Source: Plecoglossus altivelis
Lineage: Eukaryota; Chordata; Actinopteri; Osmeriformes; Plecoglossidae
Direction: 5' to 3'
DNA length: 64,000 bases
Assembly (NCBI GenBank): GCA_036571765.1
Contig: BROE01000027.1
Span: 13,371,684-13,435,683 of the forward strand
In this document: piece by piece, positions 34,607-48,200 of the stretch
Position numbering within the stretch: the stretch's first letter is position 1
Layout of the letters: the number at the start of each line of letters is the position of its first letter
Made by a program: the position numbers and the translations under genes
The notes under the pieces: model-generated
Told to the model about the DNA's origin: nothing
Seen by the model: only the letters and a program-made list of their open reading frames with translations
Database searches by the model: none

Positions 34607-37600
34607 ATGTCAGTGTTTGCTGAATTCGTGCCCCCTCCCGAATGCCCAGTTTTTGAGCCGAGTTGGGAAGATTTTTCGGATCCTTTGGGATATATCAACA
34701 AGATCCGTCCCATTGCCGAGAAAACTGGCATCTGCAAAATAAGACCACCAGAGGTAACCTTTTATTAGTAAATGTGAAACGTTTATCAATATACACGTTT
34801 AGTACACGTCTCCATGACCTGCCTACCTCTCATGTATTCATGGGATTTTAGGCCTACGTGAATTTAACGTGCGGCTTCGTGTTTGCACTTGTGGAGGTCA
34901 AACACAAACAAATTGTCATAAAATATTAAAATGTCCTATTTAATGAGTTGGTTGCTTTAAATGCTGGGAAATGATATAACGTCTGTTTTAGATCCATATT
35001 ATCAATCGAGATGCTTGTTATTGTTTTCTTTTCGGCCTTGCTGACATTCCCTAGCAGAACCGCGACAGAGACTGTATGGTAACGACTGCTACAGAATTAT
35101 AGAGTATTAAACTTCATGTTTCTTCGTGGTCCACGTTGAAGTGTGACATTAGACTATAACCCTTCCATATGTCTTTTAAGAGGTCAAGACGCCTAAATCT
35201 ACAACTACCAAGAAAATATCCTCATTCCACAGGGGGTGTTTAGTCCGATGTTGCAAACATGGGCAACAAAGCTAAACATGAAAACATCATAAAATCAAAT
35301 CAACAGTGTAAATGCTAGCTCCCATATCTCGTGGGGGCCTGTATAATAGTTAGATGTATTTCTAGGTGTTTGTTAATGTTTTGTAGATTCAAAGTAAAAC
35401 TGCTAAATCCAACAATCAGACTTTGTTTACCTCTAATACTTGAAATACTCTGTACTTTACTGTGTATATACTATACCGAGTATAGTACAGAGTAATGGTG
35501 CATGAGCTACACACTACATAGACCAATATTGGGATGGATTTAGGTCTTGCTGACTTAAAGCATAGATAAGTGGTAGAACATTGGATTGCAAATCAAAGAT
35601 ATCACAGTTTCAAGCCCCCACCAGTACGTTGGGTCTGATCAAAGCTTCTTATTATAGAAACTTGATTATCATTAGTTGTTACCTCAGAGTATGGTGTTGA
35701 TGGTGGTGGTCCTCAGTTACTCACCTGCTGTCTGTACCTCCCTCCTGCTGTCTCTCCCTCCTTCTGTCTCTCCCTCCTCCTGTCCCTCCCTCCTCCTGTC
35801 GCTCCCTCCTGCTGTCCCTCCCTCCTGCTGTCCCTCCCTCCTGCTGTCCGTACAGGGGTATGTATGACGTTTTATGACAACATACGCTGAAGCGGCTAGG
35901 ATGACGTTTTTGTTGAAATATATAAGGGGTTAGATGACGTTTTGATCGACATTAGGTAAGGGGCTAGTATGACGTTTTGATGAAAATATATAAGGGGTTA
36001 TAATGACGTTTTTGATGGAAAAATACATACAGGGTGTTAGTATGACGTTTTTTTGCTAGAACACGTAAGGGGGGGTGACGTTTGCGCTGACAAGACGTAG
36101 GGGGGGGTATGACGTTTGGGACTGAAAAGACGCGGTAGAGGGGAGCTGGGATAGACACGAACACACCCCGGGCTGGAAAAGGGCTAAGGTGTATCACTCT
36201 GGGGGTAAAATACATAGGTAGCACCAACCGGGCCACATATTTGGATTGAAAAACATTAAGAGTAAGTAGAGCCGAAAAAACCGTTTGGTCAGGGGCAACA
36301 ATAAACACTAAGCGGGTTAGAATATGAGGGGGACGTTTTTGGCCCTAAAATATGCGACGAGGTTGAAGTTAGGGGTTACGCCAAAAAAAGGTCATGAGCT
36401 AAACGTTTTTTGATGAAAGAAAGAGGCCCGCCAGTACCCATGCGCCCGCACCAAATAAACGTTAGAGAGGAAACTGAAAGATATACGTAAATGCATAGGT
36501 TAGTAACGCTATTGGCTGAAAAGAAGCGTAAGGGTTAGATCGCACCCAACCCACGTGCATATCCGAAGAAAATAACTAATAGGGAGGGTAAAAGGGGATT
36601 AAATAAATGAAAGTCTTTTATTACAATAAACGTAAGGGGCTATGTATATCTCAGACTGGCAGCCTCCCTTTGCCTGCGACATACGAAACTTCCGCTTCAC
36701 TCCTCGAGTTCAGAGGCTCAACGAGCTGGAGGTAAGAGAGCTTACCTGAGCGGCAGGAGGTAGGATGGTGTTTAACCAGGAGGTAGGATGGTGTTTAACC
36801 AGGAGGTAGAATGGTGTTTAACCAGGAGGTAGAATGGTGTTTAACCAGGAGGTAGAATGGTGTTTAACCAGGAGGTAGGATGATGTTTAACCAGGAGGTA
36901 GAATGGTGTTTAACCAGGAGGTAGGATGATGTTTAACCAGGAGGTAGGATGGTGTTTAACCAGGAGGTAGAATGGTGTTTAACCAGGAGGTAGGATGGTG
37001 TTTAACCAGGAGGTAGGATGATGTTTAACCAGGAGGTAGGATGGTGTTTAACCAGGAGGTAGGATGGTGTTTAACCAGGAGGTAGGATGGTATTTAACCA
37101 GGAGGTAGGATGGTGTTTAACCAGGAGGTAGGATGATTGAACCCTGGTGAGCACCCCTGAGAACCTAAAGTATGTTCATGCTGTCTCTAGCCTGTTATAT
37201 CTGTGCTCATGCTGTCTCTAGCATGTTATATCTGCTCATGCTGTGTCTAGGCTGTTATATCTGTGCTCATGCTGTGTCTAGGCTGTTATATCTGTGCTCA
37301 TGCTGTGTCTAGGCTGTTATATCTGTGCTCATGCTGTCTCTAGCCTGTTATATCTGCTCATGCTGTCTCTAGAATGTTATAGGTCCCTAGCCTGTTATAG
37401 GTCCCTAGCCTGTTATAGGTCCCTAGCCTGTTATAGGTCCCTAGCATGTTATAGGTCCCTAGCCTGTTATAGGTCCCTAGCATGTTTTATGTCCCTAACA
37501 TGTGAGCATTCTGTCTCCTCTACAGGCTCTCACCAGAGTCAAGCTCAACTTCCTGGATCAGATCGCTAAGTTCTGGGAGCTGCAAGGATCCAGGCTCCGT

Positions 37601-38172
37601 GTCCCTCATGTGGAGAGGAAGATTCTGGATCTATACCAGCTTAGCAAGGTAGCCTGACCTAGCCCTGACCTAGCCCTGACCTAGCCCTGACCTAGCCCTG
37701 ACCTAGCCCTGACCTAGCCCTGACGTAACCCTGACCTAGCCCTGACCTAACCCTGATCTAGCCCTGACCTAGCCCTAACCCTAACCCTGACCTAACCCTG
37801 ACCTAACCCTGACCTAGCCCTGACCTAACCCTAAGCCTGACCTAACCCTGACCTAATCTAGCCCTAGCCCTAACCCAGACCTAACCTAGCCCTAACCCTA
37901 GCCCTACCCTGACCTAGCCCTAACCCTGACCTAGCCCTAACCCAGACCAACCCTAACCCAGACCAACTCAGCCTTGCCCTAAACCCAGCTGTGTGTTGCA
38001 GGTGGTGCAAGCAGAGGGGGGATTCGAGGCAGTGTGCAAGCAGAAGTGCTGGGCAGCGGTGGCTAGCAGGATGGGTCTTCCTCCAGGAAAGGGCTGTGGC
38101 TCTCTGCTGCGATCACACTACGAGAGGCTACTCTACCCCTACGAGCTGTTCCAGTCTGGAGCCACGCTCACT
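34607..38172 (+). CDS. kdm5a: kdm5a exons 1-4: JmjN and ARID domains
   Basis: JmjN spans exons 1-2 (CPVFEPSWEDFSDP; DWQPPFAC). ARID spans exons 3-4 (ALTRVKLNFLDQIAKFWELQ, VPHVERKILDLYQLSK, GGFEAV, LPPGKG, LLRSHYERLLYPYELF). Exon 1 ends in phase 0 but exon 2 begins ACTGG, so one G of an expected GACTGG is missing right at the acceptor, beside a low-quality stretch. Confidence 0.9.
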
Positions 38173-38896
38173 GTGAGTGGAGCACTCACTTACACATACT
38201 CACACACTCATTCACTCACTTACACATACTCACACACTCATTCACTCACTTACACATACTCACACACTCATTCACTCACCAACACATACTCACACACTCA
38301 TTCACTCACCAACACATACTCACACACTCATTCACTCACCAACACATATTAGCACATAAGCTCACATACTTGCACACACGGCTATACAATTTCATACACA
38401 CTGGCATGTACAGACACTAAGGATGCAATGGTGTGACATGAATGTGTTTGGTACTCTCACTGTGGTTCAGTACATACATGCTGCTGCTACATGCAGATGT
38501 CATGGTGGACCGCTGACTACATGCATGATGTACGTTCAGCTCTGCAGAACTAAACCCTACTAAACATATAATGTTTGCAGCTTCCTAAGAGAACACGAAG
38601 GAAGGATGAATCGTTGGCCAAAACACAACTGTCTCTCGCAACAACCTTCCAACAGTGTTCTTTGTCTGATTCTGTCCAGGGCATTCAGCGGCTGTACGAG
38701 GAGGGGGAGGAGGGGGAGGAGCTGAACGAGAGGGCGGAGGAAGAGGAGGAGGAAGAGGAGGATGAGGAGGATGAGAGGGAGAGTCTGAGTGACCAGACTC
38801 AGAATAAGGACCGCCCTGAGCGGAGGTCTCGGAGGCTGAAGTCTGAGGTGTGTGTGTGTGTGTGTGTGTGTATCTGTATGTGTGTGTGTGTGGATC

Positions 38897-38929
<33 letters not shown>

Positions 38930-39075
38930 CTGTGTCTGTGTGTGTGGATCTGTGTCTGTCTCTGTGTGTGTGTGGATCTGTATCTCTGTGTGTGTGTGTG
39001 TCTGTGTCTGTGTCTGTGTGTGTGGATGTGTGTGTGTGGATCTGTGTGTGTGTCTGTGTCTGTGTGTGTGGATTT

Positions 39076-39111
<36 letters not shown>

Positions 39112-39192
39112 ATCTGTGTGTGTGTGTGTGTGTCTGTGGATCTGTATCTGTGTGTGTGTGTGTGTGTGTGTGTGTGGATCTGTGGATCTGTA

Positions 39193-39229
<37 letters not shown>

Positions 39230-42200
39230 ATCCTCATGCTGCTTTCGTTTCTCAGAGGGAAAACAAGGAGCCCAAAACTCTGCAGCTGTTCTCCAGACAC
39301 AAGGTGGAGGAGATCCTCCCTGCAGGTACGCTTCGTCAGGGGCCTGAAGGGAGTGAGATCTACCTGCAGCACCTGAAGGGCTGCACCCTTACAATGAAGT
39401 ACATACGCCTGTTTTTATGAAAGCATTTTCATAGTAAAGCTTTGTTGTGTTAGGAGATGATGCCTTCAACAAGAGACAGAGGCACCTAAAGGCCTTCGCC
39501 ATCAAGATGCAGCCTCGCAAGCAGAGTCTGGAGGTCAACTTTGTGAGTACTGAGCTGGGGGAGAGGACAACACTGCAAGTCTTACCTGTGTACTAGCATG
39601 GTTACCTGTGTACTAGCAGGTGTACCTGTGTGCTAGCAGGTTTACCTGTGTGCTATCATGGTGTACCTGTGTGCTAGAAGGTGTACCTGTGTGCTAGCAG
39701 GTGTACCTGTGTGCTAGCAGGTGTACCTGTGTGCTAGCAGGTGTACCTGTGTGCTAGCAGGTTTACCTGTGTGCTAGCAGGTTTACCTGTGTGCTAGCAG
39801 GTTTAGCTGGGTGCTAGCAGGTTTAGCTGGGTGCTAGCAGGTGTACCTGGGTGCTAACATGATTACCTGTGTGCGAGCAAGTGTACCTGTGTGCTAGCAG
39901 GTGTACCTGTGTGCTAACATGATTACCTGTGTGCGAGCATGGTTACCTGTGTGCTTACCTGTCCCTGTGCTGCTGCTGATCCCCCAGGTGGACCTGTACA
40001 TGTGTCTGAGCTGCGGCCGTGGAGACGAGGAGGAGCGCCTGCTTCTGTGTGACGGGTGTGACGACAGCTACCACACCTTCTGCCTCATCCCCCCCCTGCA
40101 GGATGTGCCCAGGGGGGACTGGCGCTGCCCCAAGTGTGTGGCGGAGGTATGAAGCAAACTGGTGCTGTGGCACTGGGTATGCACTGGGTATGCACTGGGT
40201 ATGCACTGGGTATGCACTGGGTATGCACTGGGTATGCACTGGGTATGCACTGGGTATGCACTGTGTGTATGGATCTGTGTGTGTATCTATATAGACAGAC
40301 ACCAGAGACAGATGTATATCTAGATCTAGATATAGATGTATATCTAGATATAGTTATAGATATAGATGCATATCTAGATATAGTTATAGATATAGATATA
40401 GATGTATATCTAGATATAGTTATAGATATAGATGCATATCTAGATATAGATATAGATCTATATGTATATCTAGATATAGTTATATATATATATATATTGT
40501 ATACATTTTGTTGTGCAGGAGTGTAGCAAGCCTCGTGAGGCCTTTGGGTTCGAGCAGGCAGGGCGGGAGTACAGCCTGCAGGGCTTTGGAGAGATGGCCG
40601 ACCACTTCAAGTCTGACTACTTCAACATGCCTGTGCACGTATGTTTCCTTGTTTGTCAGCTTGTATCTCCAGAGCAGAGCTCTGACCCAATGGGTAGGAG
40701 GGGCTTCAATACACCCGTCCCTTTCACAGTGGCTAGACTGTGTTCAATACACCTGTCCCATTCACAGTGGCTAGACTATGTTCAATACACCTGTCCCATT
40801 CACAGTGGCTAGACTTTGTTCAATACACCTGTCCCATTCACAGTGGCTAGACTATGTTCAATACACCTGTCCCTTTCACAGTAGCTAGACTGTGTTCAAT
40901 ACGCCCGTCCCATTCACAGTAGCTAGACTGTGGAGTGACTCTCCTCTGCTCTCAGATGGTGCCCACAGAGTGACTCTCCTCTGCTCTCAGATGGTGCCCA
41001 CAGAGTGACTCTCCTCTGCCCTCAGATGGTGCCCACAGAGTTGGTGGAGAAGGAGTTTTGGCGGGTGGTGAGTTCCATCGAGGAGGATGTGATCGTGGAG
41101 TATGGAGCTGATATCAGCTCCAAGGATGTGGGCAGTGGATTCCCAGTAAGAGACGGGAGACGGAGGCTGCTTGGAGACGAGGAGGTGACATATGCACTAC
41201 AGACACACGCTGTATATACACACATGCTGTATATACACACATGCTGTATATACACACATGCTGTATATACACACATGCTGTATATACACACATACTGTAT
41301 ATACACACATGCTGTATATACACACATGCTGTATATACACACATACTGTATATACACACATACTGCATATACACACACGCTGTATATACACACATGCTGT
41401 ATATACACACATGTATACCCTAACCCTAACCCTTCACCATCCTCCTTCTCTTCCCTCCTCCACCCTTCACTACCCTCCTTCTCCCTCCCTCCCTCCCTCC
41501 CTCCCTCTCCTTCTCCCTGTCCAGGAGTATGCTAACTCTGGTTGGAACCTGAACAACATGCCGGTCCTGGAGCAGTCTGTCCTGACCCACATCAACGTAG
41601 ACATCTCTGGCATGAAGGTTCCCTGGTTGTATGTGGGCATGTGCTTCTCCTCTTTCTGCTGGCACATAGAGGATCACTGGAGCTACTCCATCAACTTCCT
41701 GCACTGGTACGCACACACACCTGTACACACACCTGCACACACACCTGTACACACACCTGCACACACACCTGGACACACACCTGTACACACACCTGCACAC
41801 ACACCTGGACACACACCTGCGCACACACCTGCGCACACACCTGGACACACACCTGCACACACACCTGGACACACACCTGGACACACACCTGCGCACACAC
41901 CTGCGCACACACCTGGACACACACCTGCGCACACACCTGCGCACACACACCTGGACACACACCTGCACACACACCTGGACACACACCTGCACACACACCT
42001 GGACACACACCTGCGCACACACCTGGACACACACCTGCACACACACCTGCACACACACCTGCACACACACCTGCACACACACCTGCGCACACACCTGCGC
42101 ACACACCTGCGCACACACCTGCACACATCCTAACCCTGACCTTCCCATGCAGGGGGGAGCCCAAGACATGGTATGGCGTGCCAGCCCAGGCAGCAGAGCA

Positions 42201-45200
42201 GCTGGAGGCAGTGATGAAGAAGCTGGCTCCTGAGCTTTTCGACTCCCAGCCTGACCTTCTGCACCAGCTGGTCACCATCATGAACCCCAACGTGCTCATG
42301 CAGCATGGAGTCCCTGTACGGTCCCACACTCTAGACTCATGCTATACTCTGTACATACTGTAGACTCATGCTATACTCTGTACATACTGTAGACTCATGC
42401 TATACTCTGTACATACTCTAGACTCATGCTATACTCTGTACATACTGTAGACTCATGCTATACTCTGTACATACTGTAGACTCATGCTATACTCTGTACA
42501 TACTGTAGACTCATGCTATACTCTGTACATACTGTAGACTCATGCTATACTCTGTACATACTGTAGACTCATGCTATACTCTGTACATACTGTAGACTCA
42601 TGCTATACTCTGTACATACTGTAGACTCATGCTATACTCTGTACATACTCTAGACTCATGCTATACTCTGTACATACTCTAGACTCATGCTATACTCTGT
42701 ACATACTCTAGACTCATGCTATACTCTGTACATACTCTAGACTCATGCTATAATACCAGTGTGTGTTAACAGGTGTTCAGGACTAACCAGTGTGCTGGAG
42801 AGTTCGTGGTGACGTTCCCCAGAGCTTACCACAGTGGCTTTAATCAAGGTTACAACTTTGCCGAGGCTGTGAACTTCTGCACAGCTGACTGGGTATGCAA
42901 CAGTCCAGCTATTCAAATATCATGATTACCAACGTTAATGATCTTTGTAGGAGTATTACTATTGTTGTCATCTACTACAAGACACTGTAGTAGATGACAA
43001 CAATAGTAATACTGACACATCTGACACTGTCAACCTCTGCACTGATGACTGACACTCTAATGACGTGTGTGTGTGTGTGTGTACATGCTGTGTGTGTGTG
43101 TACATGCTGTGTGTGTGAGTGTGTACATGCTGTGTGTGTGTGTGTGTGTGTGTGTGTACATGCTGTGCGTGTGTACATGCTGTGTGTGTGTACATGCTGT
43201 GTGTGTGTACATGCTGTGTGTGTGTACATGCTGTGTGTGTGTGTGTGTGTGCATGCTGTGTGTGTGTGTGTGTGTGTGCATGCTGCGTGTGTGTACATGC
43301 TGCGTGTGTGTGCATGCTGCGTGTGTGTGTCCATGCTGTGTGTGTTTGTGTCCATGCTGTGTGTGTGTGTCCATGCTGTGTGTGTGTGCATGCTGTGTGT
43401 GTGTCCATGCTGTGTGTGTGTGTCCATGCTGTGTGTGTGTGTGTCCATGCTGTGTGTGTGTGTGTGTGTACATGCTGTGTGTGTGTGTCCAGCTCCCAGT
43501 GGGACGTCAGTGTGTGTCCCACTACCGCCGGCTGCAGCGTTACTGTGTGTTCTCCCACGACGAGCTGCTGTGCAAGATGGCATCTGAGCCTGAGCGGCTG
43601 GACGTGGAGCTGGCAGCTGCTGTGTTCTCAGAGCTCAGCCGCACCATGGAGGAGGAGAACAGGTTACGGCACGCCGTCACACAGATGGTGAGGGATGACA
43701 GCTGGCCTGGTGTTCATGTTGAGTTGTGAAGATGAACGCTTCATGTAGCGGATGCTCTTCTTCCTCCTGCCCTCCAGGGGGTGGTGTTGTCGGAGCAGGA
43801 GGTGTTTGAGCTGCTGCCTGATGATGAGCGTCAGTGCGTGAGGTGTAAGACCACCTGCTTCCTGTCTGCCGTGACGTGCTCCTGCAGTGCAGAGCGCCTG
43901 GCGTGTCTCCACCATGCTGCCCAGCTGTGTGACTGCAGCATGGATCGCAAGTGTCTCAGGTACTGCTTTCATCCCAAACACTCTGAGCTGTGTGCCTCAT
44001 CATAAACATCTGATGGTGTTGATCACCTGTGTGTATGTGCAGGTACAGGTATGCCCTGGAAGATCTTCCCAGCATGGTGTTAGGGGTGGGGTCACGGGCC
44101 CAGTCCTATGACTCCTGGTCCAGGCGTGTGAGCGAGGCACTGGCCCCAGAGACCCGCAACAAGAGAGGTAAGTCTCACCCCTCCTGCCCTCTCTCCTCCT
44201 TCCTCCACTCACTGAAACAGCTGAGGGTTGATGTTCCTGCAGACCTGATAGAGCTGCGGGTGTTGTTGGAGGATGCGGAGGAGCGCAGGTATCCAGAGAA
44301 CAGCGTGCTGCGCAGGCTCCGAGACACGGTGAAGGATGCCGAGACCTGCTCCTCTGTAGCACAGCTGCTGCTCAGTCGCAAGCACAGACACAGGTAACAC
44401 ACACTCAGACACACACACACGCTCAGAGATACACACACACACTCTCTTTCTCAGTGTCTGTGTATGTGTATGTAGTGGTGGGGGCCAGGCCAGCAGAGGG
44501 CGCTCCAGGCTGACTGTGGAGGAGCTGAAGAGCTTCGTAGACCAGCTGGACCGCCTGCCCTGTATCATAAGTCAGACTCAGCAGGTCAAGGTAACCCTGA
44601 CTCCTAACCCAAACTCAGAAATCTATGATTAAATAAGCCCATGATCACCTAGCCTAAAATCAATGATTTTTAAGAGGAATTGTGGATTTTGAAGAACGTT
44701 TTGTGCTCATACTAGCCCTGTATTAGTGCATACTAGCCCTGCATCAGTGCATACTAGCCCTGCATCAGTGCATACTAGCCCTGCATTAGTGCATACTAGC
44801 CCTCCATTAGTGCATACTAGGCCTGCATTAGTGCATACTAGCCCTGCATTAGTGCATACTAGCCCTGCATCAGTGCATACTAGCCCTGCATTAGTGCATA
44901 CTAGCCCTCCATTAGTGCATACTAGCCCTGCATTAGTGCATACTAGCCCTGCATTAGTGCATACTAGCCCTGCATCAGTGCATACTAGCCCTGCAACAGT
45001 GCATACTAGCCCTCCATTAGTGCATACTAGCCCTGCATTAGTGCATACTAGCCCTGCATTAGTGCATACTAGCCCTGCATTAGTGCATACTAGCCCTGCA
45101 ACAGTGCATACTAGCCCTGCATTAGTGCATACTAGCCCTGCATCAGTGCATACTGAGTGTTCCTGGGGAAGTCGTGGCCTAATGGTTAGGGAGTCGGACT

Positions 45201-48200
45201 TGTAACCTGCCAGTTGCTGGTTCGATTCTCGCACCGGCAGGAATTGAAGGTGGGGATTGTGAATAAACAGCACTCTCTCTGCCTTCGATACCATGACTGA
45301 GGTGCCCTTGAGCAAGGCACTGAACCCCCAATTGCTTCCCGGGCGCTGGAGCAATAGCTGCCCACTGCTCCGGGTGTATGTTCACTGTGTGTGTGTGTGC
45401 GTGCGGTTGCCCAATACTCACTGCTGTGTGTGCATTTGGATGGGTTAAATGCAGAGGTAAATTTCGAGTATGGGTAACCATACTTGACAATACGTCACGT
45501 CACTTCACTTCCTCCATACCTCTCAGGAACTGCTGGAGAGTGTGGAGGACTTCCGAGAGCGCTCCCAGCTGGCGCTGAGTGACCCGCTGCCGGACTCGGT
45601 CACGCTGCAGGCTCTGCTGGATCTGGGTAGCAGACTGGACCTGGACCTGCCCCAGCTGCCCCGCCTCAAACAGGACCTGCAGCAGGCCCGCTGGCTGGAT
45701 GAGGTTAGTGTCTGTGTGAATGAAGCGTGTCCGTCTCTACAGTGATCTTTACCCAGGTGATAAACCTGCCCCTTGCTCCAGGTGCGTGTGACCCTGGCAG
45801 ACCCCCAGCGTGTCACCCTGGAGGTGATGAAGCGTTTGATCGACTCGGGAGTGGGGCTGCCTCCCCACCCAGCGCTGGAGAAGGCCATGGCTGACCTGCA
45901 GGAACTGCTCACGGTGTCTGAGAGGTGGGAGGACAAGGCCCGTGCTTGCCTTCAGGCCAGGTGAGACACAAGCTCAAGTTGTGTTTTATTGTCATTCCGC
46001 TACATGCAGGGGCATACAGTGGAACGAAATGTCGTGCCTCACAGAGCCACGGTGCTACAGAAGTACAGACATACAACAGTACAGGCAAACAACAATCAAT
46101 TTAAAATAAATATAACAATTTTCCTATACATAAACTAAAAAGGATACAAACTGTACACGCACACACACACACTCGCATATCACAGACAAACGCACACTCT
46201 ACATACACACACAGTAACACACACCTGTACCTCCAGGCCCCGGCACAGTATGGCGACCCTGGAGAGCATCGTAATGGAGGCCAGAAACATCCCAGCCTAC
46301 CTGCCCAATGTGCTGGCTCTGAGGACAGCCCTGCTTAAGGCCCGGGACTGGGCCAGCAAGGTGGAGGCCATACAGGTAGCACCCCTAACCCCCCCACACC
46401 CACCCCACACGCACACACAAACACACCTCTGAAGTATAATCATTCCTGCTGGATTTGTGTGTAGAGCGGCAGTAGCTATGGTTACCTGGATCAGCTAGAG
46501 GGTCTGGTGTCTCGGGGGCGGAGCCTCCCAGTGCGTCTGGATGCTCTGGTGCAGCTGGAGAGCCAGGTGTCCTCAGCCCGAGCCTGGAGAGAAAGGACCG
46601 CTCGCACCTTCCTCAAGAAGAACTCCACACACACCTTACTGCAGGTCAGAACACACACCTTACTGCAGGTCAGAACACACACCTTACTGCAGGTCAGAAC
46701 TCCACACACACCTTACTGCAGGTCAGAACTCCACACACACACCTTACTGCAGGTCAGAACTCCACACACACACCTTATTGCAGGTCAGAACTCCACACAC
46801 ACCTTACTGCAGGTCAGAACTCCACACACACCTTACTGCAGGTCAGAACACACACCTTACTGCAGGTCAGAACTCCACGCCCGCCCAGCTACTTACCTGG
46901 GTGCATACAAAGAACGATTCTCACCCAAATCTCTCCCCCTGTCGTCCCCCCTCTTCTCCCCACGTTGTCCCCCTGTCCTCCCTCCTCTTCTCCTCCTGTC
47001 CTCCCTCCTCTTCTCCCCCTGTCCTCCCCCCTCTTCTCCCCCTGTCCTCCCCCCAGGTCTTGAGCCCTCGTGTGGACATTGGTGTCTATGGCAACAGCAA
47101 GAACAAGCGTCGACATGTAAAGGAGCTTCAGGAGAAAGAGCGTCGAGCGGCGTTGGAGAGCCAGCAGGATAACAACCTGGAGGAGCCGGCCCCAGACCAG
47201 GCCTCCGTAGTGGCAGCCTTCAGGGCACAGGAGCAGCAGGAGGCCTGTGCCATCCACGCCCTGCGCTCCGCTAACCTGGCCAAGATGGCTCTGGCCGAGC
47301 GCATTGAGGAAGTGAGGTTCTGCCTGTGTCGGCGCACGGCTGGGGGCTTCATGCTGCAGTGTGAGCTCTGCAAGGACTGGTTCCACGGTGCCTGTGTACC
47401 GCTGCCCAAGACTGGCCCTCAGAAGAAGCAGAGCTGGCAGAGCAGCAAAGACTCCAGGTTCCTTTGCCCTCTGTGTCAGCGCTCTCGCCGGCCCCGCCTG
47501 GAGACCATCCTCTCCCTGCTGGTGTCCCTGCAGAAGCTGCCTGTTCGCCTGCCTGAGGGAGAGGCCCTGCAGTGTCTCACAGAGAGAGCCATGGGCTGGC
47601 AGGTACAGCAGTGTGTGTAGAGGGTGGTGTGCACTGTAGAGGGTGGTGTGCAGTGTAGAGGGTGGTGTGCACTGTAGAGGGTGGTGTGCAGTGTAGAGGG
47701 TGGTGTGCACTGTAGAGGGTGGTGTGCACTGTAGAGGGTGGTGTGCACTGTAGAGGGTGGTGTGCAGTGTAGAGGGTGGTGTGCAGTGTAGAGGGCGGTC
47801 TGCAGTGTAGAGGGCGGTCTGCAGTGTAGAGGGCGGTGTGCAGTATAGAGGGTGGTGTGCAGTGTAGAGGGTGGTGTATATGTAGTGTCTAGACTGATCA
47901 GCCCTCCTCTCCACAGGACCAAGCCCGCCAGGCTCTGGCTACAGAGGAGCTGTCGTCTGCTCTGGCCAAGCTGTCAGTGCTGTCTCAGCGCATGGTGGAG
48001 CAGGCTGCCAGGGAGAAGACTGAGAAGATCATCACAGCTGAACTTCAGAAGGCTGCTGCCAACCCTGACCTGCAGGTACCCTGCCCCTAACCCTGGCCCT
48101 GCCCCTAACCCTGCCCCTGCCCCCAACCCTGCCCCTAACCTTGCCCCTGGCCCCTAACCTTGCCCCTGGCCCCTAACCCTTGCCACTGCCCCTAGCCACT

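Noticed and set aside
37650..37985. Interstitial telomere (CCCTAA)
   Set aside because: Only short ccctaaccctaacc runs inside a 12-bp cctgacctagcc repeat; not a genuine telomeric tract.
41542..42363. 273-residue frame overlapping the JmjC exons
   Set aside because: Out of frame with the conserved JmjC motifs and mostly CA-repeat translation.
45172..45245. tRNA gene
   Set aside because: A and B boxes are present, but they form the head of a ~345-bp SINE with a conserved core and tail; the cloverleaf is not convincingly preserved.
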